Assembly: GCA_019421345.1 (NCBI GenBank)
Contig: JAHZFL010000006.1
Coordinates: 1 to 64,000 of the forward strand
Origin: Roseburia sp.
Lineage (GTDB): Bacteria; Bacillota; Clostridia; Lachnospirales; Lachnospiraceae
DNA: 64,000 nucleotides
Reading direction: 5' to 3'
The position numbers were made by a program, and so were the translations under genes. Positions 50,433-59,714 of the stretch are shown here, in pieces (the stretch's first letter is position 1; each line of letters starts with the position of its first letter). Below the pieces are notes generated by a model. The model was not told where the DNA came from and did not search any database. It worked only from the letters and a program-made list of their open reading frames with translations.

Positions 50433-50466
50433 AGTGTTAAAAAAGTGTTAAAAATTAATGAAATAG

Positions 50467-50495
50467 TTGATTTTTTTGTTAAAAATCTGTATATT
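50467..50495 (+). promoter_or_regulatory. Promoter of the riboswitch transcript
   Basis: TTGATT (50467-50472), 17-bp spacer, TATATT (50490-50495), placing the start just before the riboswitch aptamer. Confidence 0.65.
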
Positions 50496-50496
50496 G

Positions 50497-50637
50497 AAAA
50501 AAAGGGAGTAGTTGGCATCGGTAAGATGTGTACGAAGCCGTCAGTACGATTCCATAGCTTGGGATCCGGTTCGTAACGAAACAGCGAGACTTTTGTTGCA
50601 ATTTCAAAGGATATTGCGGCGGAGGTCTTTTTTTATT
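50497..50637 (+). ncRNA. yybP-ykoY manganese riboswitch with terminator
   Basis: The aptamer shows the conserved pieces AAAGGGAGTAG (50501-50511), GAAGCCGTCAGTACGA (about 50534-50549) and GCGAGACTTTT (50584-50594), as in the Mn2+-sensing yybP-ykoY family. The terminator stem AGACTTTTGTTGCAAT (50587-50602) pairs with ATTGCGGCGGAGGTCT (50613-50628, five G-U pairs), followed by TTTTTT. The terminator uses bases needed to close the aptamer, so metal binding should turn the downstream gene on. Confidence 0.87.
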
Positions 50638-50666
50638 CTTCGTCGCGTAAGAACGGAGGAAAAAAT

Positions 50667-51599
50667 ATGGAATTGTTGATTCAATTATTGTTGCTTGCAT
50701 TAGGATTTGTGATGCTGGTGAAAGGGGCGGACTGGTTTGTGGATGGTTCCGCCGGGATTGCGGATCGCTTTGGCGTGCCGCAGCTTGTTGTGGGGCTTAC
50801 GATCGTTGCGATGGGAACGAGCGCGCCTGAGGCGGCGGTAAGTATTACGGCGGCGTTAAAGGGAAGCGCGGATATTACGATCGGAAACGTTGTCGGCAGC
50901 AACATTTTAAATATTTTGATCATTCTTGGAATTTCTGCGGTGATCGTGCCGATCGCAGTTGCAAAATCGACGATCCGTTATGAGATTCCTTATATGCTTT
51001 TGATCACAGCGCTTTTGATCGGACTTGGCTGGACGGGGAATACGATCGGTTTTGGTGAGGGCGTGATTCTCTGGATCGCATTTCTCGGTTATCTGACCTA
51101 TCTGTTTTTCATGGCAAAGAAGAACAAGGAAGAAATTCCCGAGGAGGAGAAGGAGCTTCCGGTGTGGAAGCTGATACTTGCGTCTGTGGTCGGTCTTGTG
51201 CTGATCGTATGGGGCAGTGACGTGACGGTTGACGCTGCGACAGCGATTGCGCAGTATGCGGGGCTTAGCGAACGCTTTATCGGGCTTACGATCGTAGCGC
51301 TCGGCACATCTTTGCCGGAGCTGTTTACCTCGGTATCTGCGGCGATGAAGGGAAAGGCGGATATTGCAATCGGAAATATTGTGGGCAGCAATATCTTTAA
51401 TATCTTATTTGTGGTCGGTACAGCGGCGTTGATCACACCGGTTGCGTTTGTGCCAAGCTTTGCGATCGATACACTCGTTGCGATTGCTGCTGGCGTGCTG
51501 CTGTTAGTCTGCGTGGTACGCGGGCAGAAGCTGACGAGAGCGGGCGGAATCGTAATGCTTTTGGGCTATGCGGCATATTTTGTTTATCTGCTTCGGTAA
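50667..51599 (+). CDS. CaCA-family antiporter under Mn2+ riboswitch
   Basis: A 310-residue exchanger of the YrbG/CaCA family with about ten helices. The alpha repeats read IVAMGTSAPEAAVSITAALK with NVVGSNILNILII, and IVALGTSLPELFTSVSAAMK with NIVGSNIFNILFV. The first repeat has TSAPEA instead of TSLPE. It starts after GGAGG. Because a manganese riboswitch controls it, Mn2+ efflux is a better guess than Ca2+ exchange. A paralogue lies next to mntP at 18223. Confidence 0.92.
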   Translation: MELLIQLLLLALGFVMLVKGADWFVDGSAGIADRFGVPQLVVGLTIVAMGTSAPEAAVSITAALKGSADITIGNVVGSNILNILIILGISAVIVPIAVAKSTIRYEIPYMLLITALLIGLGWTGNTIGFGEGVILWIAFLGYLTYLFFMAKKNKEEIPEEEKELPVWKLILASVVGLVLIVWGSDVTVDAATAIAQYAGLSERFIGLTIVALGTSLPELFTSVSAAMKGKADIAIGNIVGSNIFNILFVVGTAALITPVAFVPSFAIDTLVAIAAGVLLLVCVVRGQKLTRAGGIVMLLGYAAYFVYLLR

Positions 51600-51870
51600 A
51601 AATGAAGAAAGGATGGCAGAATGCCTGACACACGGGAAGATGAGCGGGAGCAGTCTGTCAGCGCATCGTCTGCCATATAGCTTTAGGGAGCGGATGGTGG
51701 GAATTTTGGACAAAAACAAATAAAAAAGTCATAAAACAACAGAAAAAATGATGATTTATCATGGATCAGTCAAAAGTAAAGAAAAATTTTGTGGAAACCT
51801 CTGGAAAAAAGGACGCTTTTTCGTTATAATGATTGTAGTACGATCAGAATAGAAAAGGAAGAAGGGGACT

Positions 51871-53940
51871 ATGGGAAAAACAAAGCAGGGGAATACAAAG
51901 GCTGGGGGAGCGCTGCTGTTTAGCATCCGTAATAAGATCATCATTTGTTTTCTGGCGCCGATACTGTTTATGGTGGTATTGGGCTTTTTATCCTACCGCA
52001 CCGCGCAGATTGGGATGAGCACATCCTTTCGGGAGTCTACGCAGCAGACGATTCAGATGGCATCCGAGAATATAGATGTGAGCAATTCTTTTATCGAGGC
52101 GGAAGCGCTTAAGTATGTAGTGGACGGAGATCTTGGAAGATATTTTATCGGGGTGTATGATAATGATCCTGTCAAGCAGGGAGCGCTGCTGAGTCGGGTG
52201 AAAACAGATATTCTTGCATCGCAGGTCGGGAATGTCTTTATCAGCAATATACATATCATCACGGAGGAAGGTACCGAGATGATCTCAACCAAGAGTAAGG
52301 CGCAGCAGGGCATGTATGCTGCCTATATGCAGGATATGGCGCCGAACGGTGTATTGGAACAGTGGGAGGATCATCATGATGTGCTGGATGAGGCGCTTAA
52401 TCTGAAGAAGGATGATTATATCCTGACCTGTCAGAGGAAAGCCCAGCAGGGAAATGCCGTGATCGTCATAGATGTGAAGGCGTCTGCCGTGGCATCCTTT
52501 TTGGAGAATCTGGACTTGGGTGAGGGCAGCATCCTCGGATTTGTGACGGCGGGAGGCAGAGAGATCGCGGTAACGAGGCAGCCCGGAGAGGAGAGCGCCG
52601 CAAGGATTGAGGACGGAACGGTGTTTGCCGATCAGGAGTTCTTTAAAAATATGGATACGGATACACAGGCGCAGGAGATCACCTACGACGGCGAGAAATA
52701 TTTATTTTTCCATCATACGAGCGAGAGGACAAAATCGACTGTGTGTGCGCTTGTGCCGATCCATGTGGTGATCGATCAGGCGGAATCGATTAAGCAGCTT
52801 ACGATTGCCGGCGTGCTTTTATGTGGTATCATCGCGGTGGTGATCGGACTTGTGATCACAAACGGCATCCGCAAGAATATGCATCGTATTTCCGGAAGCC
52901 TTAAGGTTGTGGCGGAGGGGAATCTGGCAACGCAGGTAGCGGTATCGGGACATGACGAATTTCAGTCGTTGGCAGCCGCTGCGAATCATATGATCGCAAA
53001 TAATAAGCAGTTGGTGCAGAAGGTCAATCTGGCGACGGACAGGCTTGCCGTGTCGGCAGACGAGGTGACGGAGGCATCCGGCGTGATTCAGGAATACTCG
53101 GTGGATATTGCACATGCGATCAGTGAGATTAACGACGGTATGGAGAAGCAGTCCATGCATGCACAGGAGTGTGTGAGCAAGACAGGAACATTATCGGAGG
53201 AGATTTCGCAGGTCAACCGGATTGCGAGAGACGTTGAGGCGCTGGTGTCGAATGCAGAGAAGATGATCCATCACGGTATGGAGCTGGTGAAGCTTTTAGG
53301 TGAGCGTGCCGATGAGACGACCGAGGTAACGGCGAAGGTTGAGGAGAGTATCCTTGCACTGAAGAAGGAGTCCGAGATTATCAACGAATTTGTCGGAATG
53401 ATCACAGATATATCGGAACAGACGAATCTGCTGTCCTTAAATGCTTCGATCGAGGCGGCAAGAGCCGGAGAGGCAGGACGGGGCTTTGCGGTTGTGGCGG
53501 AGGAGATTCGCAAGCTTGCAGATAATTCGGCAGAGGCGGCAGGAGAGATTCGCAATAATGTAGAGCATATCAGTGCACAGACGAGCATGAGTGTGGAGAG
53601 TGCAAAGCAGGCGGGTTCTATGGTTGCCAAGCAGACCGAGGCAGTGTCCGAGGTAACAGGCGTATTCCAGAATATGAACGAGGCAATGGAAAAATTATTC
53701 TATAGTCTGAAGCAGATTTTGGAAAAGACGGAACAGGCGGACAGAGACCGGGAGGACGCGCTGGAGGCGGTGCAGAATATTTCGATGATCATCGAGGAAA
53801 CGGCGCAGAGTGCGGAGGTCGTGCGGACGGTTGCTGAAAATTTACAGAGGAATGTAGAAAATCTGAATGGTACGGCGGAGAGTCTGGATGAGAATATGAG
53901 CGGACTAAAGACAGAGATTGCCGTATTTAAAACAGAATAA
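51871..53940 (+). CDS. Methyl-accepting chemotaxis protein (dCache-like)
   Basis: A 689-residue chemoreceptor. Membrane segments near residues 26-48 and 308-330 bracket an extracytoplasmic domain of about 260 residues that looks like a dCache sensor. HAMP follows, then the coiled-coil signalling domain with SLNASIEAARAGEAGRGFAV near residue 525 and VVAEEIRKLADNSAEAAGEI. Sensor domains of this class often bind amino acids or carboxylates; the ligand is unknown. The start lies after GGAAGAAGGGG. A terminator follows. Confidence 0.92.
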   Translation: MGKTKQGNTKAGGALLFSIRNKIIICFLAPILFMVVLGFLSYRTAQIGMSTSFRESTQQTIQMASENIDVSNSFIEAEALKYVVDGDLGRYFIGVYDNDPVKQGALLSRVKTDILASQVGNVFISNIHIITEEGTEMISTKSKAQQGMYAAYMQDMAPNGVLEQWEDHHDVLDEALNLKKDDYILTCQRKAQQGNAVIVIDVKASAVASFLENLDLGEGSILGFVTAGGREIAVTRQPGEESAARIEDGTVFADQEFFKNMDTDTQAQEITYDGEKYLFFHHTSERTKSTVCALVPIHVVIDQAESIKQLTIAGVLLCGIIAVVIGLVITNGIRKNMHRISGSLKVVAEGNLATQVAVSGHDEFQSLAAAANHMIANNKQLVQKVNLATDRLAVSADEVTEASGVIQEYSVDIAHAISEINDGMEKQSMHAQECVSKTGTLSEEISQVNRIARDVEALVSNAEKMIHHGMELVKLLGERADETTEVTAKVEESILALKKESEIINEFVGMITDISEQTNLLSLNASIEAARAGEAGRGFAVVAEEIRKLADNSAEAAGEIRNNVEHISAQTSMSVESAKQAGSMVAKQTEAVSEVTGVFQNMNEAMEKLFYSLKQILEKTEQADRDREDALEAVQNISMIIEETAQSAEVVRTVAENLQRNVENLNGTAESLDENMSGLKTEIAVFKTE

Positions 53941-53947
53941 GAAATGC

Positions 53948-53988
53948 GAAAAATCGCCCTATCGGCTGGTAGCGGCGATTTTTCTTTC
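53948..53988 (+). terminator. Rho-independent terminator
   Basis: GAAAAATCGCC (53948-53958) and GGCGATTTTTC (53974-53984) are perfect complements, followed by TTTC. Confidence 0.85.
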
Positions 53989-54071
53989 TGTAAAACGGTG
54001 ATTTTACTTCCATTTTTTCGTATCTGTGTTACAATAAAAAATAAACAAAATGAAGGAATTGGAGCAGATCA

Positions 54072-54629
54072 ATGGAAAAACAAAAGCATGAGGCTAAGGG
54101 GAGTGTATTTCGGGAGATCCTAAGCTGGATTCTTCCTTTTTTATTTGCGCTTGCCGTAACATGGCTGCTGAAAAACTATATTATTATCAATGCAGATGTT
54201 CCGACCGGTTCGATGGAGAATGCCATTATGCCGGGAGACCGTCTGATCGGAAACAGGCTGGCATATTTAAAGGATGATCCGATGCGCGGGGATATTATTA
54301 TTTTTAAATACCCGGATAATGAAGAAGAATTGTATGTCAAGCGTATTGTTGGACTGCCGGGCGAGACGGTAGAGATCAGGCAGGGGGAGATTTATATTAA
54401 TGGTTCCGAGCAGCCTCTGCATGAGGATTATCTAAAGGAGAGATGGACGGTAGCGGCCGGGGATTATTATTTCGAGATTCCGGAGGATTCTTATCTGGTT
54501 CTGGGAGATAACCGGAACGATTCATGGGATGCGCGGTATTGGACGAACACCTATGTACATAAGGATAAGATACTGGGGCAGGCAGTGTTTGTATATTGGC
54601 CGTTTCAGAATATGGGCAGACTGAGGTAG
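54072..54629 (+). CDS. lepB: Signal peptidase I
   Basis: A 185-residue membrane serine protease with one N-terminal anchor (WILPFLFALAVTWLLKNYI). The catalytic serine is in VPTGSMENAIMPGDRLIGNR, the general-base lysine in YVKRIVGLPGE, and the C-terminal box in LVLGDNRNDSWDARYW. It removes signal peptides of secreted proteins at the outer face. The start follows GAAGGAATTGGAG. It is followed after 10 bases by a CDF transporter. Confidence 0.95.
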   Translation: MEKQKHEAKGSVFREILSWILPFLFALAVTWLLKNYIIINADVPTGSMENAIMPGDRLIGNRLAYLKDDPMRGDIIIFKYPDNEEELYVKRIVGLPGETVEIRQGEIYINGSEQPLHEDYLKERWTVAAGDYYFEIPEDSYLVLGDNRNDSWDARYWTNTYVHKDKILGQAVFVYWPFQNMGRLR

Positions 54630-54639
54630 GAGGAGAGCT

Positions 54640-55809
54640 ATGATCACGCTGTTGGCAAGATTTTTGATCCGCGAGAAGGAAGATAAGACAAGAATCAGGC
54701 AGTCCTATGGCGTTCTCTGCGGTATTGTCGGAATTGCACTGAATGTGCTGCTGTTTGCGGGAAAGCTTCTGGCGGGGATGCTCAGTAATTCGATCGCGAT
54801 CACGGCGGATGCGCTCAACAATCTTTCGGATGCAGGGTCTTCTCTGGTGACGCTGATCGGCTTCCGTCTTGCGGGGGCGAAGCCGGATTCCGAGCATCCG
54901 TTCGGGCATGGAAGAATGGAGTATATCTCCGGTTTGGTAGTGGCTGCAGCGATCCTTTTGATGGCATATGAGCTGATCAGAGACTCGATCGGTAAAATTC
55001 TTCACCCGGAGGAGACGGAAACGTCTCTCCTTGTTTTTATAATCTTGGCGGTGTCAATTTTTGTTAAATTATATATGGCATATTATAACCGCAGCATCGG
55101 CAGGCAGATTGGATCTGCGGCGATGAAGGCGACGGCAACGGACAGCTTAAGCGATGCAGGTGCAACATCGGTTGTATTCGCGGCAAGCCTGATCGGACAT
55201 TATACAGGCGTACAGATTGACGGCTGGTGCGGTGTGCTTGTCGGACTTTTTATCATATATGCAGGGATTCAGGCAGCGAAGGAGACGCTTGATCCGCTGC
55301 TTGGACAGCCGCCGGAAAAGGAGCTTGTGGAGGAGATTCACAAGATCGTAATGGCACATGAACCAATTTGCGGCATCCATGATCTGATCGTGCATGATTA
55401 TGGTCCGGGGAGACAAATGATCTCACTCCACGCGGAGGTTCCTGCGGAAGGAAATATTTTGGAGACACATGATGCGATTGATAACGTGGAAAAGGAGCTG
55501 CGGGATAAGCTCGGATGTGAGGCGACGATCCATATGGATCCGATCATTACGATGGATAAACGCATTTATCGATTAAAAATGACGGTGCTTGAGATGTTAA
55601 ATGAGATTGATCCGGTAATCACGATGCACGATTTCAGAGTGGTGACGGGCCCCACGCATACAAATCTGATCTTTGATATTATTGTGCCGTTTAAGTTTCA
55701 TATTGACGATGAGACGCTTACCGAGCGTCTGGAGGCGATGGTAAAGGAGCGCGTTGGGGAGAGTTATTATACAGCGATGACGATTGACAGAGCGTATGTG
55801 AAGGAGTAG
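54640..55809 (+). CDS. Cation diffusion facilitator transporter
   Basis: A 389-residue metal exporter. Six membrane helices; zinc-type ligands are seen in ITADALNNLSDAGSSLVTLI and in the second HDxxD-like site ATATDSLSDAGATSVVFAAS, with HPFGHGRMEYISGL between. The long cytoplasmic C-terminal domain (from about residue 225) repeats the family ferredoxin-like fold. Members export Zn2+, Fe2+ or Mn2+ for protons; this metal is not known. The start follows GTAGGAGGAGAG. Confidence 0.9.
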   Translation: MITLLARFLIREKEDKTRIRQSYGVLCGIVGIALNVLLFAGKLLAGMLSNSIAITADALNNLSDAGSSLVTLIGFRLAGAKPDSEHPFGHGRMEYISGLVVAAAILLMAYELIRDSIGKILHPEETETSLLVFIILAVSIFVKLYMAYYNRSIGRQIGSAAMKATATDSLSDAGATSVVFAASLIGHYTGVQIDGWCGVLVGLFIIYAGIQAAKETLDPLLGQPPEKELVEEIHKIVMAHEPICGIHDLIVHDYGPGRQMISLHAEVPAEGNILETHDAIDNVEKELRDKLGCEATIHMDPIITMDKRIYRLKMTVLEMLNEIDPVITMHDFRVVTGPTHTNLIFDIIVPFKFHIDDETLTERLEAMVKERVGESYYTAMTIDRAYVKE

Positions 55810-55861
55810 AGGCGAGTATATAGTATATGGACCTCTTTCCACAACAAAAGTGTGTTTTTAC

Positions 55862-55890
55862 GGCATAGGATTGCTTTGCATTTCCTATGT
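55862..55890. repeat. Imperfect hairpin with CATAGGA/TCCTATG arms
   Basis: CATAGGA (55864-55870) and TCCTATG (55883-55889) flank TTGCTTTGCATT. Sequences like GGCATAGGAAATTGCGC at 1299 and GTCATAGGAAATTT at 60599 share the same core in other intergenic regions. Confidence 0.45.
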
Positions 55891-55893
55891 CAT

Positions 55894-55941
55894 AAAAAAG
55901 CTGCAGGCTTATGAAATATTTTCATAGCCTGCAGCTTTTTT
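55894..55941. terminator. Bidirectional terminator
   Basis: AAAAAAGCTGCAGGCT (55894-55909) and AGCCTGCAGCTTTTTT (55926-55941) are perfect complements, with a further ATGAAA/TTCAT pairing inside. It ends both the CDF gene and the leftward LTA-synthase-like gene. Confidence 0.93.
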
Positions 55942-55944
55942 CAG

Positions 55945-58272
55945 TTATTGTGCTGTTTCCGGTGTATCATTGGTACTTGTATTTGTCTGTACGTTTCCTG
56001 TTTCAGGGGAAACAGTGTTTGTTTTTGCGGTAGCTTCTTCGGGGGAAGCTGCTGCCGCCTGTGCGTCAGTCGTTTCGGAGGACGGTGTCCCCGGGGCAGT
56101 TGTTTCAGAGGATTGTGTCTCTGTTTCGGTCGTTTCTGTTTCATTCGTTTCTGTCTCGGTCGTCTCCGTTTCGTGGATCACATCAGGGTCTGTATAGACA
56201 ATCTCTCCTACACCCTCACGCAGTATAATACTCTTAGAACCAAGAATATTTACGGTGATAAGATCGCCGGCCTCGACATTTTCAAGGCTGGTCGAGATAA
56301 ATGACGGTGTCAGATAATTGGTTGCGACCTTAGAGCCATTGACAAAAATCTTGGTGTTCTTAGTAAAGTTAGAGCCGTACACCGTCAACGTGTTGTTGTA
56401 GGTGTTTTTGCTGACGGAGGAAATCACCACGTCCTCGACGTCCATTGTAAGCTCGCTGGCAGGATAAGGGTCTTCACCATGATATGCGTAGCGTTTTCCA
56501 TACAGCAGATCATACTGCAGGTTGTTGAGTCCGGATAAATAAGTTTCAGAGCCAGCCTGCGTCTGATGATAACGGAGAACCGTTCCCTCATGAATGCCGA
56601 GCTGGTTCGTTGTCTCTGCCAAAAGCTGATAAGCGGCAAGGTCTGCATCCTGCTTCGGAAGTCCCATGTTGTTCCATGTAATATATTTTGTCTTAAAAAT
56701 GCTGCCTGATTTCATATCAGAGTCAACCAGACCCATAGTCGGAAGATGATCGCCGAAGAATACAACAATGGTATCTTCTCCGCGTCTGTCGAGGGCGGAT
56801 ATGAGATCACCGATGAAATCATCGACCTCGTGCAGCATATTTACATAGTATTCCCACTGGTTATTGGAAGCTTCATCTGCGCCTCCAGTTACGGTGACCG
56901 TGGGATTTTCAAGAATACGATTGCTTGGGTAATCTCCATGCCCCTCTACAGTGATCGTGTAGACAAAGTCAGACTTACCCTCGGTAGCGTTCATTGCCTT
57001 TATAGTCTCCTCAACCAGTACGTCATCGGTCGGCCAGCTACCGGTCGGCGTAAAGGAATTGATATTCATTAATTCCTTGCTTGTAAAGGAGTCAAAGCCC
57101 ATCATGGAAAAGGCATTATTGCGGCTGTAGAAGGTTGCCGTATTGTTATGTACGACATGCGTGCCATAACCGATTTTGGAAAGTGCAGAGGCAATGCTCT
57201 CACAGTCGGTCTGTTTTAAAATCGTTTTATACGGGTATTCTCCTGTACCGAAATACTGCATACTCATTCCGGTCAGAACCTCAAACTCTGTGTTGGCGGT
57301 ACCTGCACCCACGACAGGAACAGTCAGATAGCCGCTTGAGTAGTTTGCCTCCAAATTATGGAAATTAGGAATCGGGTCCTCTGACATATTTAAAAAGTTG
57401 ACGTCACTGGGATCGGCAAAGGATTCCAGAAGAACGCAGACGATGTTCGGCTGCGCATCAGGTGGAACTGTTGTCGCAGAGCCTGCGGAATCAACAAGTG
57501 TCTGAATTGCCTCAATCGTTTCCTCGGAGTAATCCTCCGGCTTATCCATGCCGCGTCCGACAACGCTTGTAGAAAATCCGTAAACAAAGCCGTAATCTGA
57601 ATATCCCTGCGCAATATTGGAAAAATAAGAAGCAAGGATATTTGAATTCTGTGCCGCATGGGTCGTTACCGGAATGCCGATAAAGACAAGGGCAAGGATG
57701 CAAAGCGGCGCAAGCACATGGTGGCGCGGTCCTTGATAGCGCGGTCCCTTTGCAAAAAACAGACCTAAGAATACAAAGAAAGAAACAACAGCGACAACAA
57801 CGATCGTAGCCTCTGCCGCAGAAAAATAGGTCGTGTTCTGCATCTGGAACAGATCAGAGATCATTTTTATATCCGTATAGCTAAACGGGGTCACGCGGTT
57901 AGAAAGGATCAAGCCGTTGACCGTTCCGAGGAAAATCCAGATACCGCTGATCAAAATCCGTAATTGTGCCCGATATTTTGTGAGGTAAACGAGCGTCAGT
58001 GAAGCAAAGATGATCAGGGCATTGTATAAGAATGCCAGCGTATGATTGCTTAAAAAGGTAACGGCGCTTATCAAATCGCGTCTGGAAATGACTTCTATGA
58101 CAAAGATCAAAAAGCATGCCAGTATAAAATGAAAAATCAGTGAATACTTATTGAGAAACGCAATACGTTTATAGTACTTTTCACTGTGCGGTTTCTTTTT
58201 CGGAAGAAAAGACAAAATACGCTCCCACCCCTTACGAAACAGAGAGCTGACAACATTAAATTTTTCTCTCAT
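55945..58272 (-). CDS. LTA-synthase-family phosphoglycerol transferase with extra C-terminal domain
   Basis: A 775-residue membrane enzyme. Five hydrophobic segments lie in the first 210 residues, then the extracellular sulfatase-like domain: PNIVCVLLESFADPSDVNFL (metal-binding Glu), NTEFEVLTGMSMQY (the nucleophile threonine region) and VVFFGDHLPTMG. It should transfer glycerol phosphate to a lipid or glycan. After about residue 620 an added beta-domain (VVISSVSKNTYNNTLTVYGS; VNGSKVATNYLTPSFISTSL) resembles an IPT/TIG fold, followed by a Thr/Glu repeat tail (ETETTETETNETETTETET) and a Pro/Thr/Ala-rich end. The start follows GGGAGGATTTC. Confidence 0.87.
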   Translation of the reverse strand: MREKFNVVSSLFRKGWERILSFLPKKKPHSEKYYKRIAFLNKYSLIFHFILACFLIFVIEVISRRDLISAVTFLSNHTLAFLYNALIIFASLTLVYLTKYRAQLRILISGIWIFLGTVNGLILSNRVTPFSYTDIKMISDLFQMQNTTYFSAAEATIVVVAVVSFFVFLGLFFAKGPRYQGPRHHVLAPLCILALVFIGIPVTTHAAQNSNILASYFSNIAQGYSDYGFVYGFSTSVVGRGMDKPEDYSEETIEAIQTLVDSAGSATTVPPDAQPNIVCVLLESFADPSDVNFLNMSEDPIPNFHNLEANYSSGYLTVPVVGAGTANTEFEVLTGMSMQYFGTGEYPYKTILKQTDCESIASALSKIGYGTHVVHNNTATFYSRNNAFSMMGFDSFTSKELMNINSFTPTGSWPTDDVLVEETIKAMNATEGKSDFVYTITVEGHGDYPSNRILENPTVTVTGGADEASNNQWEYYVNMLHEVDDFIGDLISALDRRGEDTIVVFFGDHLPTMGLVDSDMKSGSIFKTKYITWNNMGLPKQDADLAAYQLLAETTNQLGIHEGTVLRYHQTQAGSETYLSGLNNLQYDLLYGKRYAYHGEDPYPASELTMDVEDVVISSVSKNTYNNTLTVYGSNFTKNTKIFVNGSKVATNYLTPSFISTSLENVEAGDLITVNILGSKSIILREGVGEIVYTDPDVIHETETTETETNETETTETETQSSETTAPGTPSSETTDAQAAAASPEEATAKTNTVSPETGNVQTNTSTNDTPETAQ

Positions 58273-58475
58273 AGAAATCCTCCCAATAACAATCTGCCTT
58301 GTATAAATGGCGTAAAACGCCTCATTTTCTTCTAATAGTAAAACTGATACTAACAGAATATATCGTTTTTAGGGTAAAAAATCAATCGGGAAGATGTATA
58401 AAAAAGTCTTAAGATTTACTAAATTTCTATTAGTTATGAATAAAACATGAACAAAGTGTGTCCAAAAAAATAATT

Positions 58476-58880
58476 TTATTTTATGAATTTATTAATGGCA
58501 TCGTTGAGGTCGCGAAGTACCTGATCATCGCCTGTTTCGATGGCGTCCACGACACAGTGGCTGATGTGATCCTCAAGGATGATCTTGCCAATGTTGTTGA
58601 TTGCGGAGCGTACCGCGGCAATCTGAATCAGCACCTCGCTGCAGTCGCGCCCGTCCTCGATCATTGACCGTACCGCTTCCATATGTCCGATGGCGCGGTT
58701 CATGCGGTTTAGGACTGCTTTTGTATTTGTATGGCGGTGTCCGTGGGCGGCAGCATCGTTATTATGTGTATGCGTGTGCGCGCCGTCATGAGTATGAGCG
58801 CTGCCGCTTGGTACAGATGGGTTGCTGCCGTTTGCAGGCGTGCTGTCATTTGGGCGGGCGGATGCATGATCTTTAGACAT
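58476..58880 (-). CDS. CsoR/RcnR-family metal-sensing repressor, His-rich
   Basis: A 134-residue DNA-binding metal sensor. The helical domain has the conserved set Cys in GRDCSEVLIQI and His/Cys in LEDHISHCVVDAI, the copper-type C-H-C ligands of CsoR. An unusual N-terminal extension of about 50 residues carries many histidines (SAHTHDGAHTHTHNNDAAAH), likely to bind metal. Start follows GAGGAGTCC. No copper or nickel exporter lies nearby; the gene is divergent from the serine dehydratase genes, so its targets are elsewhere. Confidence 0.9.
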   Translation of the reverse strand: MSKDHASARPNDSTPANGSNPSVPSGSAHTHDGAHTHTHNNDAAAHGHRHTNTKAVLNRMNRAIGHMEAVRSMIEDGRDCSEVLIQIAAVRSAINNIGKIILEDHISHCVVDAIETGDDQVLRDLNDAINKFIK

Positions 58881-59023
58881 GTGGACTCCTCGTTTCTTCT
58901 TGTGTGTATTGGTTTAGTATAGCATAGCGGAAAGGAATTGAACAGAAGAAACTTTTGCGGTATACTGTAAAAGCAAATTTTATCACATTTTGTATTTTAT
59001 ATTAATATAAGGTAGGAACACAA

Positions 59024-59689
59024 ATGAATTTATTTGACATTATCGGTCCGGTTATGGTGGGGCCATCGAGTTCGCATACAGCCGGAGCAGTAAAAATCGG
59101 GAGAGTTTGCCAGAGACTTTTGGCGGAGGATGTCAGGGACGCAAAAATCTATTTTCATGGCTCGTTTCAGGCAACCGGTAAGGGGCACGGAACAGACCGC
59201 GCACTGGTGGCGGGACTGCTTGGAATGGCAGTGGATGACCCGCGGATTCCAGAAAGCTTTGCTGCTGCGCAGGAAGCAGGGTTGACCTTTACGATGGAAG
59301 GACTTGATTTGGGGGATGTGCATCCCAATTCCGTAAAATTGGAGTTGACCGGAGTGACGGGAAGAAGGTTAGAGGTTGTGGCGGCGTCGATCGGCGGAGG
59401 ACGGATTCAGATTTGCGAGCTGGATGGCCTGTCTGCTAATTTCAGTGGGGACTGCCCGACGCTGATCGTCAATAATGTAGACCAGCCAGGGCATGTGACG
59501 GAGGTTGCCACGATGCTCGCAAGAGAAAACATCAATATCGGTACGATGCAGATTTACCGTACCGGTCGCGGAGGGAATGCAGTTATGGTTATTGAGTGTG
59601 ACGGGGAGATTCCGCGGGAATCAATCGAGTGGCTGGAAGCCAGAGAGGGTATACGAAAGGTCACTTATCTGAGTATGCAGGAAATATAA
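59024..59689 (+). CDS. sdaAB: L-serine dehydratase beta subunit
   Basis: A 221-residue regulatory/structural subunit. It starts FDIIGPVMVGPSSSHTAGAV, the hallmark of the beta subunit, and ends in an ACT-like domain (LIVNNVDQPGHVTEVATMLA, NINIGTMQIYRTGRGG). With SdaAA it forms the iron-sulfur serine dehydratase that deaminates L-serine to pyruvate and ammonia. The start follows TAAGGTAGG. The alpha gene begins 25 bases after its stop. Confidence 0.95.
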   Translation: MNLFDIIGPVMVGPSSSHTAGAVKIGRVCQRLLAEDVRDAKIYFHGSFQATGKGHGTDRALVAGLLGMAVDDPRIPESFAAAQEAGLTFTMEGLDLGDVHPNSVKLELTGVTGRRLEVVAASIGGGRIQICELDGLSANFSGDCPTLIVNNVDQPGHVTEVATMLARENINIGTMQIYRTGRGGNAVMVIECDGEIPRESIEWLEAREGIRKVTYLSMQEI

Positions 59690-59714
59690 CGAATGTTGGA
59701 AAGGAAGAAAACGG

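Noticed and set aside
51621..51680. 19-codon reading frame (MPDTREDEREQSVS...) after the second CaCA gene
   Set aside because: Has a plausible upstream purine tract but is too short, without any recognisable feature or neighbour logic.
20575..53500. Nearly identical DNA over the signalling tips of the two chemoreceptor genes (about 20578-20645 and 53433-53500)
   Set aside because: It encodes the most conserved part of the MCP family, so paralogy or gene conversion explains it; not an inserted repeat.
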